From NCBI GenBank assembly GCA_963082975.1, contig OY720344.1, positions 76,868,053 through 76,932,052 of the forward strand: a stretch of 64,000 bases of DNA. The letters are read 5' to 3'. Source of the stretch: Labia minor. Lineage: Eukaryota > Arthropoda > Insecta > Dermaptera > Spongiphoridae. Below are positions 51,104-61,811 of the stretch, in pieces. The number at the start of each line of letters is the position of its first letter. Within the stretch, counting starts at the first letter, position 1. Below the pieces are notes generated by a model, which saw only the letters and a list, made by a program, of their open reading frames with translations, did not search any database and was not told the origin of the DNA. The translations under genes and the position numbers were made by a program.

Positions 51104-54100
51104 ATATTTAAAAATAGATAGAGATAGATAGATATAGATATTATATATATTTTATTTTATTTCATTTTGTTTATTTAAATGGTGGTTCTATCACTCGAAT
51201 TGGGCAAGCAATTTGAAGAATTCCAAAAACTATATGACAAAGTTTTATTCTATTACGATTTAAATGTAAAAAATTATTGATTCTATGTAAATCTGAATAC
51301 ACCTGTAGGGAAATAAATTTGAATTAATTATTAATTCAATTCAATTTTAATAAGTTTTTATATTTATTTCTAATAAATAGATTTAGAAATATTTTCATTT
51401 AAATATTAGTTCTTTATTTAATTTATTAATTTATTAATTATTTTATTTATTGAATTAATTGTATTTTTTTTTGTATTTATATAGATTTTAAATCGTGTTT
51501 AAATATTTAAGAGGCGTTATTGTTGAAAATTATAAAAAAATCTCAATACTTTTACTCTATTGTTAATATAAAAAATTAAAAAAAAAATCGTTGTATCTAA
51601 ATAAAATAAATTCACATATGCCTTTTTAATACATGTATATATAAATATACATTGACTTGTTGTTAATACTATATGTTAAAAATAAAAAATATTATTTTTA
51701 ATTAATATTTATAAATATTTGAAAAGTTATTCAAGAGTTGAAAGGATTAAAGTAATTTATTTCATTCTTATAATTAAATCTAGTTTAATTATTTCTATGG
51801 ATTTTGCATGTTTAATTAGAAACATTCACCTATACTTTAAGCCCTACACTTATTCATTTTTAGATTATTAATATAAATTAATATAATTTTTACTTATATA
51901 ATTTCATATTGATTTGAAAAGATTTGTATTCCAGTGATCAATTTGATACTCATAGAAAATTTAATTATTTAATTCCAAGATATGTGGATTAAGTAGTTAA
52001 TTTTTTTTATTAATTTTATTTTTGGTAAATTTATTAGTTACTAGCAGGCCAATGAGAAGATTTCGCACAGATATAGTAATGAATAAGCGCGTATTAAAAC
52101 AGTCAAATTTTTTCTAGAATTAATAATTTTATATTGAGTGTCAACTTCTTAGCTGAGCCACATGGAGCGTTGTTTATTTGGGTCGGTTATTTCCCTCAAC
52201 TTTTTTGAAATTTTCAACCTTATACTTTATCCTTGGGTTATGACGGTTCTAATGATACCCGAACTATTAAGATCCATGAAGCCGTTTAGAAGGAGTTTAG
52301 GATTACATAGTCGTTTAATTATATACATCGTTTATTTTTTAATTTTTTATATCAGCTGATACTGCATAAATAATTTTTATGATTTTATTTTTGTTATTAT
52401 TCAAAATTTTAAAAAGATTAAAAGAAATTAATACTATCATCTTTTAATATAATTAATCTTTAATTCAAAATATTTAAATAGGATAATTTTGACTATTTCC
52501 TCTTTCTTCGGAAACTTGAATTCGTTGTTGGTTTTTGGTCAAATTAGTGCGAATCCTTAACATAATAAAATTAATTTATAAAAAATGCAAAATTTATATA
52601 TTTGTATTTTTAATATATCTAGAGATTTAGGCCTTTCCAAGTAAAAATCTATTTATATTTATAACAAAAGAAATAATGAAAATCATTATCATCATTGTCC
52701 TAAAATATTTAGATAAACGTCCTATTGATTGATTTTTTTCCATTTGTTCCGAAAGTAATCTAAAAGTTTGATTAATAATTTAATTTTAATTTTTTTCATA
52801 ATTGAAATTCCATTATATGTGATTAAATTTTCAATTGTTTATCATATGAGTATGACTGGTATATAAAAATCTTTTCAATTAAGGAACCTTCATTCTTTAC
52901 TATTAACCCTATGTCTTATTTATGTATTTATTTTAAGGTCCCTTCATGTACCAGTGAGCCTAATTCGCCATAAACAAAAACAAAATTTTGTTCAATATTA
53001 AATACCCGAGAGATCAAATCCAACCACTCCCTCCGTTTGTAATAATATGTGTTCATTATAAACAAAGAAAATATTTTATTAATTCAAAATAATTAATAAT
53101 AACGAGTATATATCGTTGATATAAAATAAAATATCCAAATTGATTGTAATACATATTTTTAGTGTATAAACATAGTCCAAAGAAAGATCAAAATTCATTA
53201 TGTATAATTCTTATAGATAAATTTTAAAAAAATAATATACGTAATAAAGATATATATATTAAATAAATGAAATAAAAATTATATGAAATGAAAATGGTTT
53301 TGAATTAATATAATTAAAATTAATCCTTAATAATAATTTATTTGTTTATTTTATTTTTCTAAAATTTATATTTCAATATATATATATATATATATATATA
53401 CTTTGCACTTTATAAATTTAAATTTACTAATTTTATTTTTCATAATTATTATCAATAATTTTTTAATATAAATTATTATTTTTTCTTGCATGAATACTAT
53501 TTTTTTAATATATTTTCAAAAGTAAGTTATCGAATGTATCATGAAAAACAAATCAAAACATCCAAAATGCTCTAATTTAACAGGATTTTAATTATGTAAA
53601 AAAGGAGATAATATTTTTGAGTATATTCAATCGAAATGTTAAAATTAATTTTAATTAAAAATTTAATAATTAATAATATATTTATTATAATTTTAAAATA
53701 AATATTATTTACTCTATTTATATATTCAAAATTAGATTGTCACATTTATAAAACAAATTTGTCGTTTATTTATTTAAATTTAGTGTCCAATAATTTTTAA
53801 AAAATGTTTTTTATTAATAAATAATTATCATTTGGTCAATGCATTCAATGATATTCGATATTGATTATTTGATTACATTATGCCATATGCCACTTCACAA
53901 AAAAAACTTGGTTTGTTTATAATATTTCTTAAAATGAATTTAATTATTATTATGAGATGGTAAGTATTTCATATTAATGTTTTTTTTCCTTTGATATTTG
54001 AATACTTTGAATTAGCTATTAGATATCTCAAAAATGCATGTTTTTTATATTTTTAATCATAATTAAAATGATTAATATTGAGGTTATAATAGACAGAAAT

Positions 54101-55016
54101 CGTTTAATTGTGCAAAATATATATTCTGGAAAATTAAGTTATGAAAGATTAGGGAAGGGGAACAAATTAAGACAGACAGTGATGGGATTAGATGATAATA
54201 GAAAAAGATAATTGTGGTTGCCACGAACAAGATATTTTGCGTTCATACGTGACATGCAGATAGAAATTTAAGGTAAATGTATAAAAATAAAATTTTAATA
54301 TACATCCTATTTAGATATAAAATTTAAAATCGTAAATTATAATTTAATTTTAAAATGTTTTATAAAGCTAGATAATTGACTTAATTTCTTAAAATTATAT
54401 TCATATAAAATCTTTCTTTTTTTAAAAAACAAATAATGAATTAATTCTTTGATTTTTTAAAGGTGATTAAATTAAATTAAAAATTTGATTAATGAAATTA
54501 GAGAGTTGAGTAGATTGATTCGGTAATTGAAATAGGATAACAATCTTATATATTTCAATAAGTAATTATGAATGATAAAATTTTGCCTGATAGATATGCA
54601 ACCAATGCCATTTTAAAAAATATGTTTGCTTAACTTTAAGGCTTGAAATTCATTAATTTGAAAAAATAACTTACTCATTCTCCTTCCTCTTAACCAATCC
54701 GTTTGTATTATATTACACCTTTTAATTATAAAATCAAATTTAGGCTATTTCTGTTATTTATTTATTGAAGAGTAATAAGTAAATTTTAGGCAGCCTAGAG
54801 CCGGTGCCTTGTTGTGTAGATAGTGTCTTGTTGCAGGCAGACCCTACCAGTGTCGACCCCGGGAAGCTCTCCCCCAACCGAGTGAGACGCTGCGCCCAAG
54901 GCAGATCCATGTCTGTTCAGAGTTCACTCGATCCTTATGGAAGTAATACCACTCTAAGTTCGAGTGAATCTAGCGAGCATATCAGTTCGGAAGGGCCCAG
55001 ACATTCGTCCAATTAA
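36511..55016 (+). CDS. gprs: Serine-enriched protein (gprs-like), BTB-BACK protein, seven exons
   Basis: Exons: 36511-36806, 38043-38178, 42825-42942, 45946-46103, 46474-46605, 49283-49465, 54837-55016. They join in frame into about 400 codons, and every intron is GT-AG. Domains in order: a glycine/alanine-rich N-terminus (1-65); a BTB/POZ domain (about 70-200) with LCDVTFLVGE, AVKAVLAARSRVFHKML, a basic linker, then FEPDVFRQLIEYIHTG and MNAADYYGLDELRRAC; a BACK domain (about 200-340) with VCALLASAERYIQYKC, LILARDELRADEF and VLMREIHPL; and a short serine-rich tail. BTB domains dimerise and often act as cullin-3 adaptors, but the role of this family is poorly known. As I recall it the Drosophila protein has a far longer C-terminal region; here TAA ends the frame 59 codons after the last intron. 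Alternative 3' exons are possible. Confidence 0.93.
37363..37545 (+). pseudogene. LINE reverse-transcriptase fragment, left half
   Basis: The frame reads CGYEVWFMNLGDKDELRV, then VPRNIYEPKKDNVTADLQRW and SEELHVLY. This is the segment after the reverse transcriptase of arthropod LINEs. It is cut by the hAT MITE that begins at 37546 and resumes at 37838. It lies in gprs intron 1. Confidence 0.8.
37546..37837. mobile_element. hAT MITE inserted in a LINE fragment
   Basis: Ends read inward as TAGTGATTCCCAAGG and CAGTGGTTCCCAAACTT. The flanks TTCTATAT (37538-37545) and CTCTATAT (37838-37845) are an 8-bp target duplication with one change. The 292-bp element has no coding capacity. Its left part is related to the repeat at 62957-63130. 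Confidence 0.85.
37838..37960 (+). pseudogene. LINE reverse-transcriptase fragment, right half
   Basis: The fragment picks up after the MITE with LYASPN, then RKFRWTEYVARIGEKRLM, a stop, and GRLIG-like and DRPN pieces in shifted frames. The WTEYVARIGEKR block corresponds to VARMGEERMAKN in the fragment at 35845-36115, so both come from the same LINE family in opposite orientations. Confidence 0.75.
38043..38178 (+). CDS. gprs: gprs exon 2: BTB core and basic linker
   Basis: The acceptor TTTATTTTCAG ends at 38042. The first base completes an arginine codon, followed by VFHKMLYQAPSPQRKKDPP, a basic stretch and NLQNAAQQ, and the donor GTAGCC at 38179. The linker splits the BTB fold as in other gprs proteins. 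Confidence 0.9.
39905..40319. mobile_element. hAT MITE in gprs intron 2
   Basis: The right end reads inward as CAACGGTGGCCAAACTGTGG, a common hAT terminus; the left end is TACAGGGGTGGTGATACTTA. The flanks GTATAATA (39897-39904) and CTATAATA (40320-40327) form an 8-bp duplication with one change. The exact left base may be two positions further right. There is no transposase. Confidence 0.7.
40480..40863 (+). pseudogene. Mariner 3' remnant with terminal repeat
   Basis: The frame reads NELFPHPLYSPDLASSDYFL, then FPILKK, carrying the third catalytic aspartate. After stops it continues with TLEEVNRAQRRLHRKIK and a shifted GDYIEK reading. The terminal repeat ends GACCTGCCCTCGTA at 40863. The N-terminal half and the left terminal repeat are missing. 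Confidence 0.78.
42825..42942 (+). CDS. gprs: gprs exon 3: BTB helices
   Basis: The frame gives PQSNQHHTLIIEEFEPDVF, then RQLIEYIHTGCVTLQPRTLL and ends with one base before GTAAAT. The acceptor is either the AG at 42824 (after TCCTTTTTGGCC) or the AG at 42830; both are in frame and differ by two codons. Confidence 0.9.
44764..45460 (-). mobile_element. Internally deleted mariner transposon
   Basis: On the - strand the 5' end reads TAGGTGTAAGAGTATGAATC next to a TA. The opposite end, TAGAGTGTTTCATATT, matches it only loosely. At about 700 bp the copy is roughly half of a full mariner. It lies in gprs intron 3. Confidence 0.72.
44795..45300 (-). pseudogene. Mariner transposase, two internal deletions
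   Basis: The N-terminal part reads HLKKTAAESHIMFVEAYGEH, then ALGKTQCFEWFKNFKSGDFD, ending at a stop. It jumps to ETVNTDCYQQ-like and IREKQPEYAKWQHKVNLLDD, then NTPSHTAK with the second catalytic aspartate, and then to NVQFWQNNIYK near the C-terminus. The regions holding the first and third catalytic aspartates are missing, so the copy is dead. It is a different mariner family from the one at 24.2 kb. Confidence 0.82.
45946..46103 (+). CDS. gprs: gprs exon 4: end of BTB, start of BACK
   Basis: The acceptor TTAAATCCGTAG ends at 45945. The frame reads VMNAADYYGLDELRRACAG, then FVQCCINVDTVCALLAS, AERYIQYKC and SLVQK, with the donor GTAAGC at 46104. Confidence 0.95.
46474..46605 (+). CDS. gprs: gprs exon 5: BACK domain
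   Basis: The acceptor TTTTTCGTAG ends at 46473. The frame reads VLEFVDEHGNEVLNLGSFTL, then LPQHVVRLILARDELRADEF and TKFQ, with the donor GTATTG at 46606. Intron 4, only 370 bp, is the shortest of the gene. Confidence 0.95.
46734..47000. repeat. Head-to-head tRNA-like repeats sharing a 20-bp inverted repeat
   Basis: GGAGATGGCAAGAATTGTAA at 46734-46753 is the exact reverse complement of 46938-46957. Downstream of the right copy lies GGTTCGATTCC (46977-46987), a perfect pol III B box inside a T-arm-like GGG...CCC stem. Outside the left copy, on the - strand, TCTCCTTGTTAGTATAG resembles the 5' half of tRNA-Asp or tRNA-Glu. I read these as two diverged tRNA-derived SINE heads in opposite orientation. 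Confidence 0.5.
47359..47603. mobile_element. Perfect 78-bp inverted repeat, possible Penelope-like fragment
   Basis: The arms 47382-47459 and 47528-47605 are exact reverse complements. The 68-bp loop is GC-richer and contains CTTGATAAC, the hairpin GATTGC/GCAATC and then GAAACGTT, the layout of a hammerhead ribozyme core though degenerate. ATCTTTAAAGTA occurs at 47347-47358 and again at 47604-47615, fitting a 12-bp target duplication that overlaps the arm end by two bases. Penelope-like elements are known to carry hammerheads and to leave variable duplications. The 62-codon - strand frame here is not a gene. Confidence 0.6.
47920..48760 (+). repeat. Dispersed microsatellite-linked repeat, split by a hAT MITE
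   Basis: GTTTTGAAGGTTCCTGAATC leads into TCTGTCTGTCTCTCTGTGTG and a (TG)n tract, interrupted at 48027-48434. It then resumes as ACAAGATTACGCAAAAACGG, GAAATTTGGTAAACAGG, ACCGGAAGAGGGTCAATACC and CACATGACGTGG. The family matches 11240-11800 in order and motifs. Confidence 0.65.
48027..48434. mobile_element. hAT MITE nested in a dispersed repeat
   Basis: Ends read inward as CAGAGACGGATTAA and CAGTGGCGAATTAA (11 of 14 match). The flanks TGTGTAGA (48019-48026) and TATGTAGA (48435-48442) form an 8-bp duplication with one change. Both ends carry GC-rich CCGGGCGG/CCGCCCGGGGCCC blocks. The element is 408 bp and has no transposase. It lies in gprs intron 5. Confidence 0.87.
49283..49465 (+). CDS. gprs: gprs exon 6: end of BACK
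   Basis: The acceptor ends TCGCAG at 49282. The frame reads AALMWGKKYCDSNPNTQ, then FLEYIQFHKIPANVLMREI, HPLALVPYSIIMNALAYQ and the donor GTGCGA at 49466. This is the best-conserved part of the protein as I remember the family. Confidence 0.95.
49466..54836. other. gprs intron 6
   Basis: This 5.4-kb intron is almost entirely AT-rich, with (TA)n tracts at 51066-51099 and 53379-53400. Small mixed patches at 50275-50335, 52150-52320 and 54170-54260 have no recognised coding content. The 65-codon frame at 52162-52359 shows no known domain. Confidence 0.7.
54837..55016 (+). CDS. gprs: gprs exon 7: serine-rich tail and stop
   Basis: The acceptor GTCTTGTTGCAG ends at 54836. The frame reads ADPTSVDPGKLSPNRVRRC, then a tail with SLDPYGSNTTLSSSESSEH and HSSN, and TAA at 55014-55016. 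The ADPxSxDPGKLSPN block is typical of gprs. About one residue in three of the last 40 is serine. AATAAA overlaps the stop (55015-55020). Confidence 0.9.
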   Translation, partial: ADPTSVDPGKLSPNRVRRCAQGRSMSVQSSLDPYGSNTTLSSSESSEHISSEGPRHSSN

Positions 55017-57225
55017 TAAAAAAACCAACCATATAAACACCTTTATTCCTTAAAAAAAAAACTTTCGAACTATAAAAAAATTTATTTATATTTTGGCAAT
55101 GCCACTTTTTTGAATTTATAATTTCTAAAATTCATTCTGAAGATCAATTAATTTATTAATAATTTCTCTCTCTTTTATATAATATAATATAAATCTATAT
55201 AATATAAAATATAAAAAAAGGAAAATAAATAATTAATAATAAATTTAATTTTGAATTAAAGATTAATAAAAAGAAATATATCTATAAATAAACCAATTGG
55301 TCTTCTTAAAAATTAAATAATAATTAATTGGAAAGGGAATAAAAATAAAAAATCAATTGAAATAGAAAAATAATAATAAAATAATAATCATTTTCATTCG
55401 CTTCTTATTTTATCTAAAATTTTTATTTAATATTTATAATAAAATAATTTAATATTTCTTCTCGATATAAAAAAAAATAAATTATTATTATTGACTACCA
55501 AATCCTAATATGCGGATAAAAATAAATAAATTAAATCAATAAGAAAATATAAAATTTTAAAAATCATAATTATAATTTAAAATACGTAAAAAGACAGATT
55601 TAATCTGAATTGTTTCGAGGGATAGTTAAGCAAAAGTTTTTGATTTTTAAAACAAAATATAATATAGTGATAATCACCATTAAGATTCATGATAAGATAT
55701 GAATTCATATCATTATTTTGATGGCTAAACTAATTAACAATTCAATTAATTTGCTTTGTGATGTTGCGATTCATAAACATATCACAGAGTAATAATAATA
55801 ATAATAAATAATACCTTTTTTAAACTATATTATCGTTGATGGGAAATAACAGTAATAATAATGATTTTCATATTAAACATTTCATATAAATCATATATGA
55901 ATCATAAAAATTAATCATCTAACTAAAAATTGACACTCGCAAATATAGATATATAAAAGCTATTTAGATTCAGAATTAAAAAATCGATTGATGATGATTT
56001 TCACGGTTCATATATTAAAATGTTTAAAAATATCCAATTATTAGGACCCTATTATATCACGCACAAGTAAAGTACATTATTTTTAATCAGATATTTAAAA
56101 ATAAAAAAAAATCAAGCTTCAATGATTTTATAAAAAAAATCAATATATATATATATATATAATAAATACCAAATTACAAACCAAATATTTCTCCGAGAAA
56201 TATTTTAAAAAAATCATATATCTTTATGAGTTAATATTGAATTCAATTTCTTATATATATTAGATAAATAATAATCACCCTCCCTTTAACTTTATATATT
56301 AATAAACTATATATACCTACCACATATATATACATATACATATATATGTATGCATATATGAATGTAAATATATACAAACATATATCAGAACACATTGCAT
56401 GTGAATTGAATTATTAATTAAATATACATATAAAAAAAGAAAAGAATCATGGGAAAAAGAAATAATATATATATTTCATTGATAAAAAATAAAAATACAA
56501 TCTAATTAGTGAGAAAAAATCTGACCCCATATTTACTCATTTAAAATAAAGTGTACGTATTAATAAATATACAAATATATATATGCTTCCTAGTCGCGTT
56601 CTGAAAAATTAAATCATTTCCAACCAAAAAATTTTTATTTCAAAATATATCCTGATATTATTTTTTGAATTTAAATTAAATATTTTATAATTCTTTATAA
56701 ATTATTAAGTATAATTTATTTAAAAAAATATTATATAAAAATTATATATATTGAATTTGAAACATTGATAAATATATATATATATATGTATAAATTTTAT
56801 TAATATTTAGAGAATTTATTTATAATTTTATAATTTATACCAAACATTTATAGATTTTATCATTATATCTAATCTTTCGTTATAAATGAAAATACAATAT
56901 AATATAAATTTTTTAAGAAAGCCCCTGAGAGTTATACTTATCAAATTTCGATTATGTATTTTTTCTTGTTGCAATAATAATATCTAATTATTTATTTATT
57001 ATTATAGACTTTTGTTTCTTTCTTATTTCTAATACGAGAATATTAAATAATCAAATTCAGCATGTTGTACATTTGAATTTAGATAAAATTTTTATTATTT
57101 ATTACAATACTAGTACTTTAGCTTTTACCATAAAGTATATATATTGAAGATATCAATGTTTTAATTCAATTCAGTTTATAATTCTTTAAAAAAAAAAATT
57201 AATAAAACAATTTTAAATTTTTGTA
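55017..57225. other. AT-rich region downstream of gprs
   Basis: It includes the gprs 3' untranslated region and then low-complexity A/T, with tandem TATACATA-type tracts around 56310-56400. No gene is supported. Confidence 0.5.
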
Positions 57226-57228
57226 TTT

Positions 57229-57397
57229 TAGCCTTCGGGATCAACTCCCACGGTTACCCAACTTTCGTATTTTTTTAAATTTTATTAATTAAATAAATTC
57301 TTATTAATAAAATTTTGTGAACTTAGTGATGTTTAAAACCTCGTCTTTACTTTCCGAATCTCAGCTCTATACCACTGAGATACATCTGGCATTCATT
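57229..57397 (-). mobile_element. tRNA-derived SINE remnant
   Basis: On the - strand ATGCCAGATGTATCTCAGTG, then GTATAGAGC, resembles a tRNA 5' half with D arm and A box. A weak B box (GAGGTTTTAAAC) and a body with ATCACTAAGTTCACA follow. The body matches 58560-58590, so at least two copies lie in the window. Confidence 0.55.
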
Positions 57398-57399
57398 GA

Positions 57400-58555
57400 T
57401 TAATTTATTATATTCAAAATTATATATCTATTCAAAAACAAAAAAAAACAAAAACAAACATTCTTTTTAGAATATTTTTTATTTATAAATATTTACTCTA
57501 TTTGATCTTCCAAACATTATTAAGTCTTTCACATTTTAAAATATAATATAGGACTAAAACAAATATTAAAAAAACACTAGGAAATAATTGTTAAATGTGG
57601 TTTTGAAAATTACTAGTTCAACTCATTAGAAAACAAAAAAATTAAATTAAATTAAAATACAAAAATTAAAACAGAATAGATTTTAATATTACTAGGGGCA
57701 TATCGTTTCAATCAAATTATGAAATCGTGATAATTAAAAAAAAAAAGTTTCTAATTAAATGATGCTGTGTTCACAAATGCTGCATGTTCCGCGTTAGTTA
57801 GAATGAGTGGGCACGCGACTAAGCAGCAGGCACCGACAATCCTTTTATTATCTCAAACATCAATACTTTAATTAAATAAAAAAAAAGAATATCAATATAT
57901 TAATAAATATTAAGAAGAATAATCACGGAAAGAGTTTTAAATATATAAAAAAAAAAAAAAACACCAAAGGGGAATTTTATCATAAATTACTTTTCTACTT
58001 ATAAAAAGAGTGCATATTGAAAATAGTTATTATGTTTAAGAAAAAAAATTAATAAATAGATTAAGATGGTTATATGTGTTGGTTTTTCCATTGTATATTT
58101 CATTCATTAAATGTAATTTATTCTAGTTATGTCGTATTTTAATTATAATTAAAGTCGGAATGTCTGGGCTAAGTCTAAATTGATATGCATTTAATTTTAT
58201 TAACATATTTGCTACCAGATCTATATCTGATAAACGATAAACCTATTTGATGAAAAAAGAATTCTAATTAAAACAATAATTCATTTTTATTTATGTTAAT
58301 TTATTTATTTAAAAATAAATGAATAAGTATCAATTATTATAATATTATAATTTTAAATCCAAAGAATAATTTATTTTCATTATTCTGATATCATGGAATT
58401 AAGAAAAAAAATATTATATTTTTTATTATTTTGAATCACATAAATTCTTAAGAAAGTAGATGAAGAGTGTAAGAAAAAGGTTCAGCCATAAAGATTGTCA
58501 AGTTAAGTCTGGTCTCATCTTCATTTTCATTTTTAACTAAATTTGTATTTTTAAA
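57400..58555. other. AT-rich intergenic DNA with one small island
   Basis: Low-complexity A/T. A mixed patch at 57765-57840 (GTGGGCACGCGACTAAGCAG) stands out but has no frame or known motif. Confidence 0.45.
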
Positions 58556-58680
58556 ATTGTGTGAACTTAGTGAAGTTTAATTTCCGTAACTCATCTCGTT
58601 GCTCGGTCTGGTCCGTATATCATGGTTTTATTCCTCACTCTTCGGATCAACTCGTTGTCGCTCTGAATCTTAATTGCAAA
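58556..58680 (-). repeat. Second copy of the SINE tail, diverged
   Basis: GTGTGAACTTAGTGAAGTTTAA at 58560-58581 matches the 57317-57338 copy except for scattered substitutions, and CGGATCAACTCGTTG echoes GGGATCAACTCCCAC at 57238. No A or B box is clear. Confidence 0.45.
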
Positions 58681-58684
58681 AAAT

Positions 58685-58848
58685 CAGAGGTTCTGAAACT
58701 GTGGTACATGTACAACTGATGGTACTGTATAATCAGAAGGTGGTACCTAAAATATTGTTACTTTTAGTAACGAAAACATTTTAGTAGAATCTGAACTTTT
58801 TGATGGATGTTTTTGTGTTACCAATTTCAAAAAGTTTGAAAACGTCTG
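58685..58848. mobile_element. Short hAT MITE
   Basis: Ends read inward as CAGAGGTTCTGAAACTGTGG and CAGACGTTTTCAAACTTTTT, a hAT-type inverted repeat. No 8-bp duplication is recognisable (CAAAAAAT against TTCCATAT), so the copy is old or rearranged. It is 164 bp and noncoding. Confidence 0.55.
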
Positions 58849-58884
58849 TTCCATATTGTATACAGCAGTATCTTATATTTTTGC

Positions 58885-59292
58885 TTGTTTCTCGTAAATA
58901 TTCAATCAATACTCAAAATAGTCCAATTTCTTGACTTAATGTTTCCTTTTAGGTTTAGTTATTCAGAGTTCAAACTTCCAAACCCTAAATTAGAACAGAG
59001 AGAACATAGAACTCCACTGTTCTGTTCACTTCTTTATCTCCAAATCAACCTTTCATTGACTGGTTTAGGATGTTCCTCATGTATACAATTTTATCTTCTC
59101 GCTCTATTTCCATTGAATTCTTTAGAGACATGTTCTCTACAAGTTATCACTAAGTTCATGTTCATGTTAATAATAAGCAAATATCAGATTTATTTTATAT
59201 GCATTTTAAATCAGTTTATTATACATATCAAAAATGTTTATTATTATTATACAATTATAAAACATTTAAATAAAAAGAAATACCTACTGTAA
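58885..59292 (+). other. 135-codon open frame without recognised domain
   Basis: This is one of the longest open frames in the window. The first part (58940-59150) is of mixed composition (FRFSYSEFKLPNPKLEQRE), the rest is rich in I, Y and K and follows local AT content. I see no promoter, splice sites or domain. It is probably chance or a remnant of unknown origin. Confidence 0.15.
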
Positions 59293-59299
59293 AAAATAA

Positions 59300-60055
59300 A
59301 TAATACAATTATATAGGTAATATTTCAAAATTACATAAATTAATTAAGTAATAAATTTATGTTTGAATTTATCTAAATTTAATCCTTATAACTAAATTAA
59401 ATTAATTATTATTTGTAAAATATTGTTTTTGTTTTATTTTGTATTTAAAATATAGTCATAAAATGATATATATTTAAAGGAAAATTTTATTTTTAATTAA
59501 GAGAAAATCTGTTTGTCAATCAGAGATGTTGTGGTAGCAAATATGTTCATTTGGATATTTTTTTAATCAAACATTTAAAAATAGAAAATCCATGCCAAAA
59601 ATAGGACTGAATTATATCCATTCTAAAAAGATATTGTTTAAAATTTATATAAAAAAAATAAATTAAAGAAATTAGTATCATAGAAGTATCATAAAGTATT
59701 GCCTATTTTCTTATAAGAATAATAAAAAAAAATTCTTGATTCATGAAACTTTCTTCTGAATCCTTATTTTTCAGAAATAATGTTAGAAGTAATAAATATA
59801 ACATATATATATATATTAAATACTTTATTTCAATTGTATTTTTTTAATGAAATTCACTATAAATATATATATAAACATTTCTTGACATATTATTTTGGCA
59901 AATTCAAATTCAAAAAATATATATACTTAAACGAAAAAAAATTAAGCCCTTATATAAACAATTTAATTTATAAATTTATATTTAATAATATAAATATAAA
60001 ATTTTTTTATAAAATAACGTTTATCCAATGGACTTAAAAGAATAAACTAATTTTA
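59300..60055. other. AT-rich intergenic DNA
   Basis: No gene is supported; the 85-codon frame at 59780-60037 is a low-complexity I/Y/K/F frame. Confidence 0.5.
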
Positions 60056-60482
60056 TTATAAGTCTGACAAAGTTTATGGATGAATTGCTAACAATCAAGT
60101 CAAATTTTTGAAATAATAAAAATTTTATTAAACACATAAACTGACAAAAAATTTTTATCATGAAATAAAATTGATACTTTAAGAGCTAAGAAATTAATAT
60201 TTTATTATTTTTCACTGTAATATACTTATATCAAAGTATATATCAAAATTTAAAAGAATTTTTATTAAATTTACATATTATCAATCAAATCCAATTGATT
60301 ATATTTGAAGAAATAGTGTTAGTTGTTAATGAAGTGTTTTACTGTGGTATGTATATATATATATATGAATTATAGCTCTATAAAGGAAGTTAATTGCATA
60401 TAAATCAAATTAAAACTAAAAGCGCCCAACGTTTTTAGTTGAATATAAAGCAATTCATCCATAAACTTTGTCAGGCTTATAA
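60056..60482. mobile_element. MITE with 34-bp terminal inverted repeats
   Basis: The ends read inward as TTATAAGTCTGACAAAGTTT and TTATAAGCCTGACAAAGTTT. They continue identically through ATGGATGAATTGCT, so one mismatch in 34 bp (60056-60089 against 60449-60482). The interior is AT-rich and noncoding. The outermost TTATAA or inner TA could be the target site, which would suit a Tc1/mariner-related element, but the superfamily is not certain. Confidence 0.8.
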
Positions 60483-61800
60483 AATAATTATTTTATTTTT
60501 AGTCTATTGGGAAAACTTTATTTTATAAATTTTTTTTATATTTATATTAGTAATTAATCGCTAATTAATTACAATTAATTGATTATAATTCAATTATATT
60601 TCTCTATACCTTCTAGGGACCCATTGAAATATCTATAAAAATTTTCAAAAGTCTCTCAATAAAAAGTCGATGAAAAATCGATTTCAATTTGTCAAAAGAG
60701 CAAACAGACACAGACGCCAAGTGAAGTTAAGAAAAACGTTATAATAAAGAAAAACATTAACATAAACTGATTATGTTGATGTTTCTATTATAATACAAAA
60801 ATAAATTAAAAAACACTATATTTTTAAATTAATTTTACTTATAAAATATTAAAACAAAAAAATTTAAAAGTAAAATATTTAAAAAATTCTAAGATAAATA
60901 AAAATAAAATATAAATAAAAATTATTTATTTAATAAAAATATTGGCTGGCCAAAGGTAAATTTCAAAAGCAAAAAAAAAAAAATATAATTTGAAAATTAT
61001 TTTCTGTGGAAAATTCTATTGGAATTTGTACAATAATATTTATACCACAAAAAAAATTGTGTACCAAGTCGTTTTAAACTGTTGGCATTTAAATTTTATT
61101 GTAATTAAATATTAAGTTTATTGTATTAACAAAAGATATATTAACAATGTTTTCTTTATAATTAACATAAAAAAAAATTATGAAAATTATTTATATGAGG
61201 GCTAAAAACGAATAATAATATTTAAATAAGACTATGAAAAATTGTATCAAAGAAAGAAACAAATTAAAAAAAAAAACTTATTTACTTATTTTCATATATA
61301 TATGTAAAATAATATATATATTGATTTGGTAATTTTTACAGTGATCTTGTTAGTTATCAAAATATATATCAAAGCCTACTTTTTGCCAGAAGATTCCGAC
61401 TTATAAACGAAATATATTAAACGGTAGGTGGAATATAAATATTAAGGCCTAACAGGTGTCTAAATGTTTTGTAAAATATTATTTAAAAAAAAAATCAAAA
61501 AAAAAATCAATGTTTGTTGTTAAATTATATATTATATAAATAAATCTTTTAAATGAATTTTTCTTCATTTTTTTTTTATCTAGTTTTCCCTTTTTTCTAT
61601 TTTATCTTTCAAATTTTATTATTTCCGATAAAATTGAATAATTAAATAGGTTAAAAAGTAGCGAGAGGAAAACATTACTTATATATTCAATATTCGATAA
61701 TAAAGAAAATAATCACACACAATCAAATTTCTGAAAATTATATTTGTTCATTTAAGGAACATTACAACCTGTATTCTCCTATATATATTTAACAAATAAA
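60483..61800. other. AT-rich intergenic DNA
   Basis: No gene is supported. Confidence 0.5.
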
Positions 61801-61811
61801 TAATTTAAACC

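Noticed and set aside
52162..52359. 65-codon frame in gprs intron 6
   Set aside because: No domain, no splice signals in phase with gprs and no homology I can recognise.
58885..59292. 135-codon frame as a protein-coding gene
   Set aside because: No recognised domain, promoter or splice signals, and the second half follows local AT composition. Listed only as an unassigned open frame.
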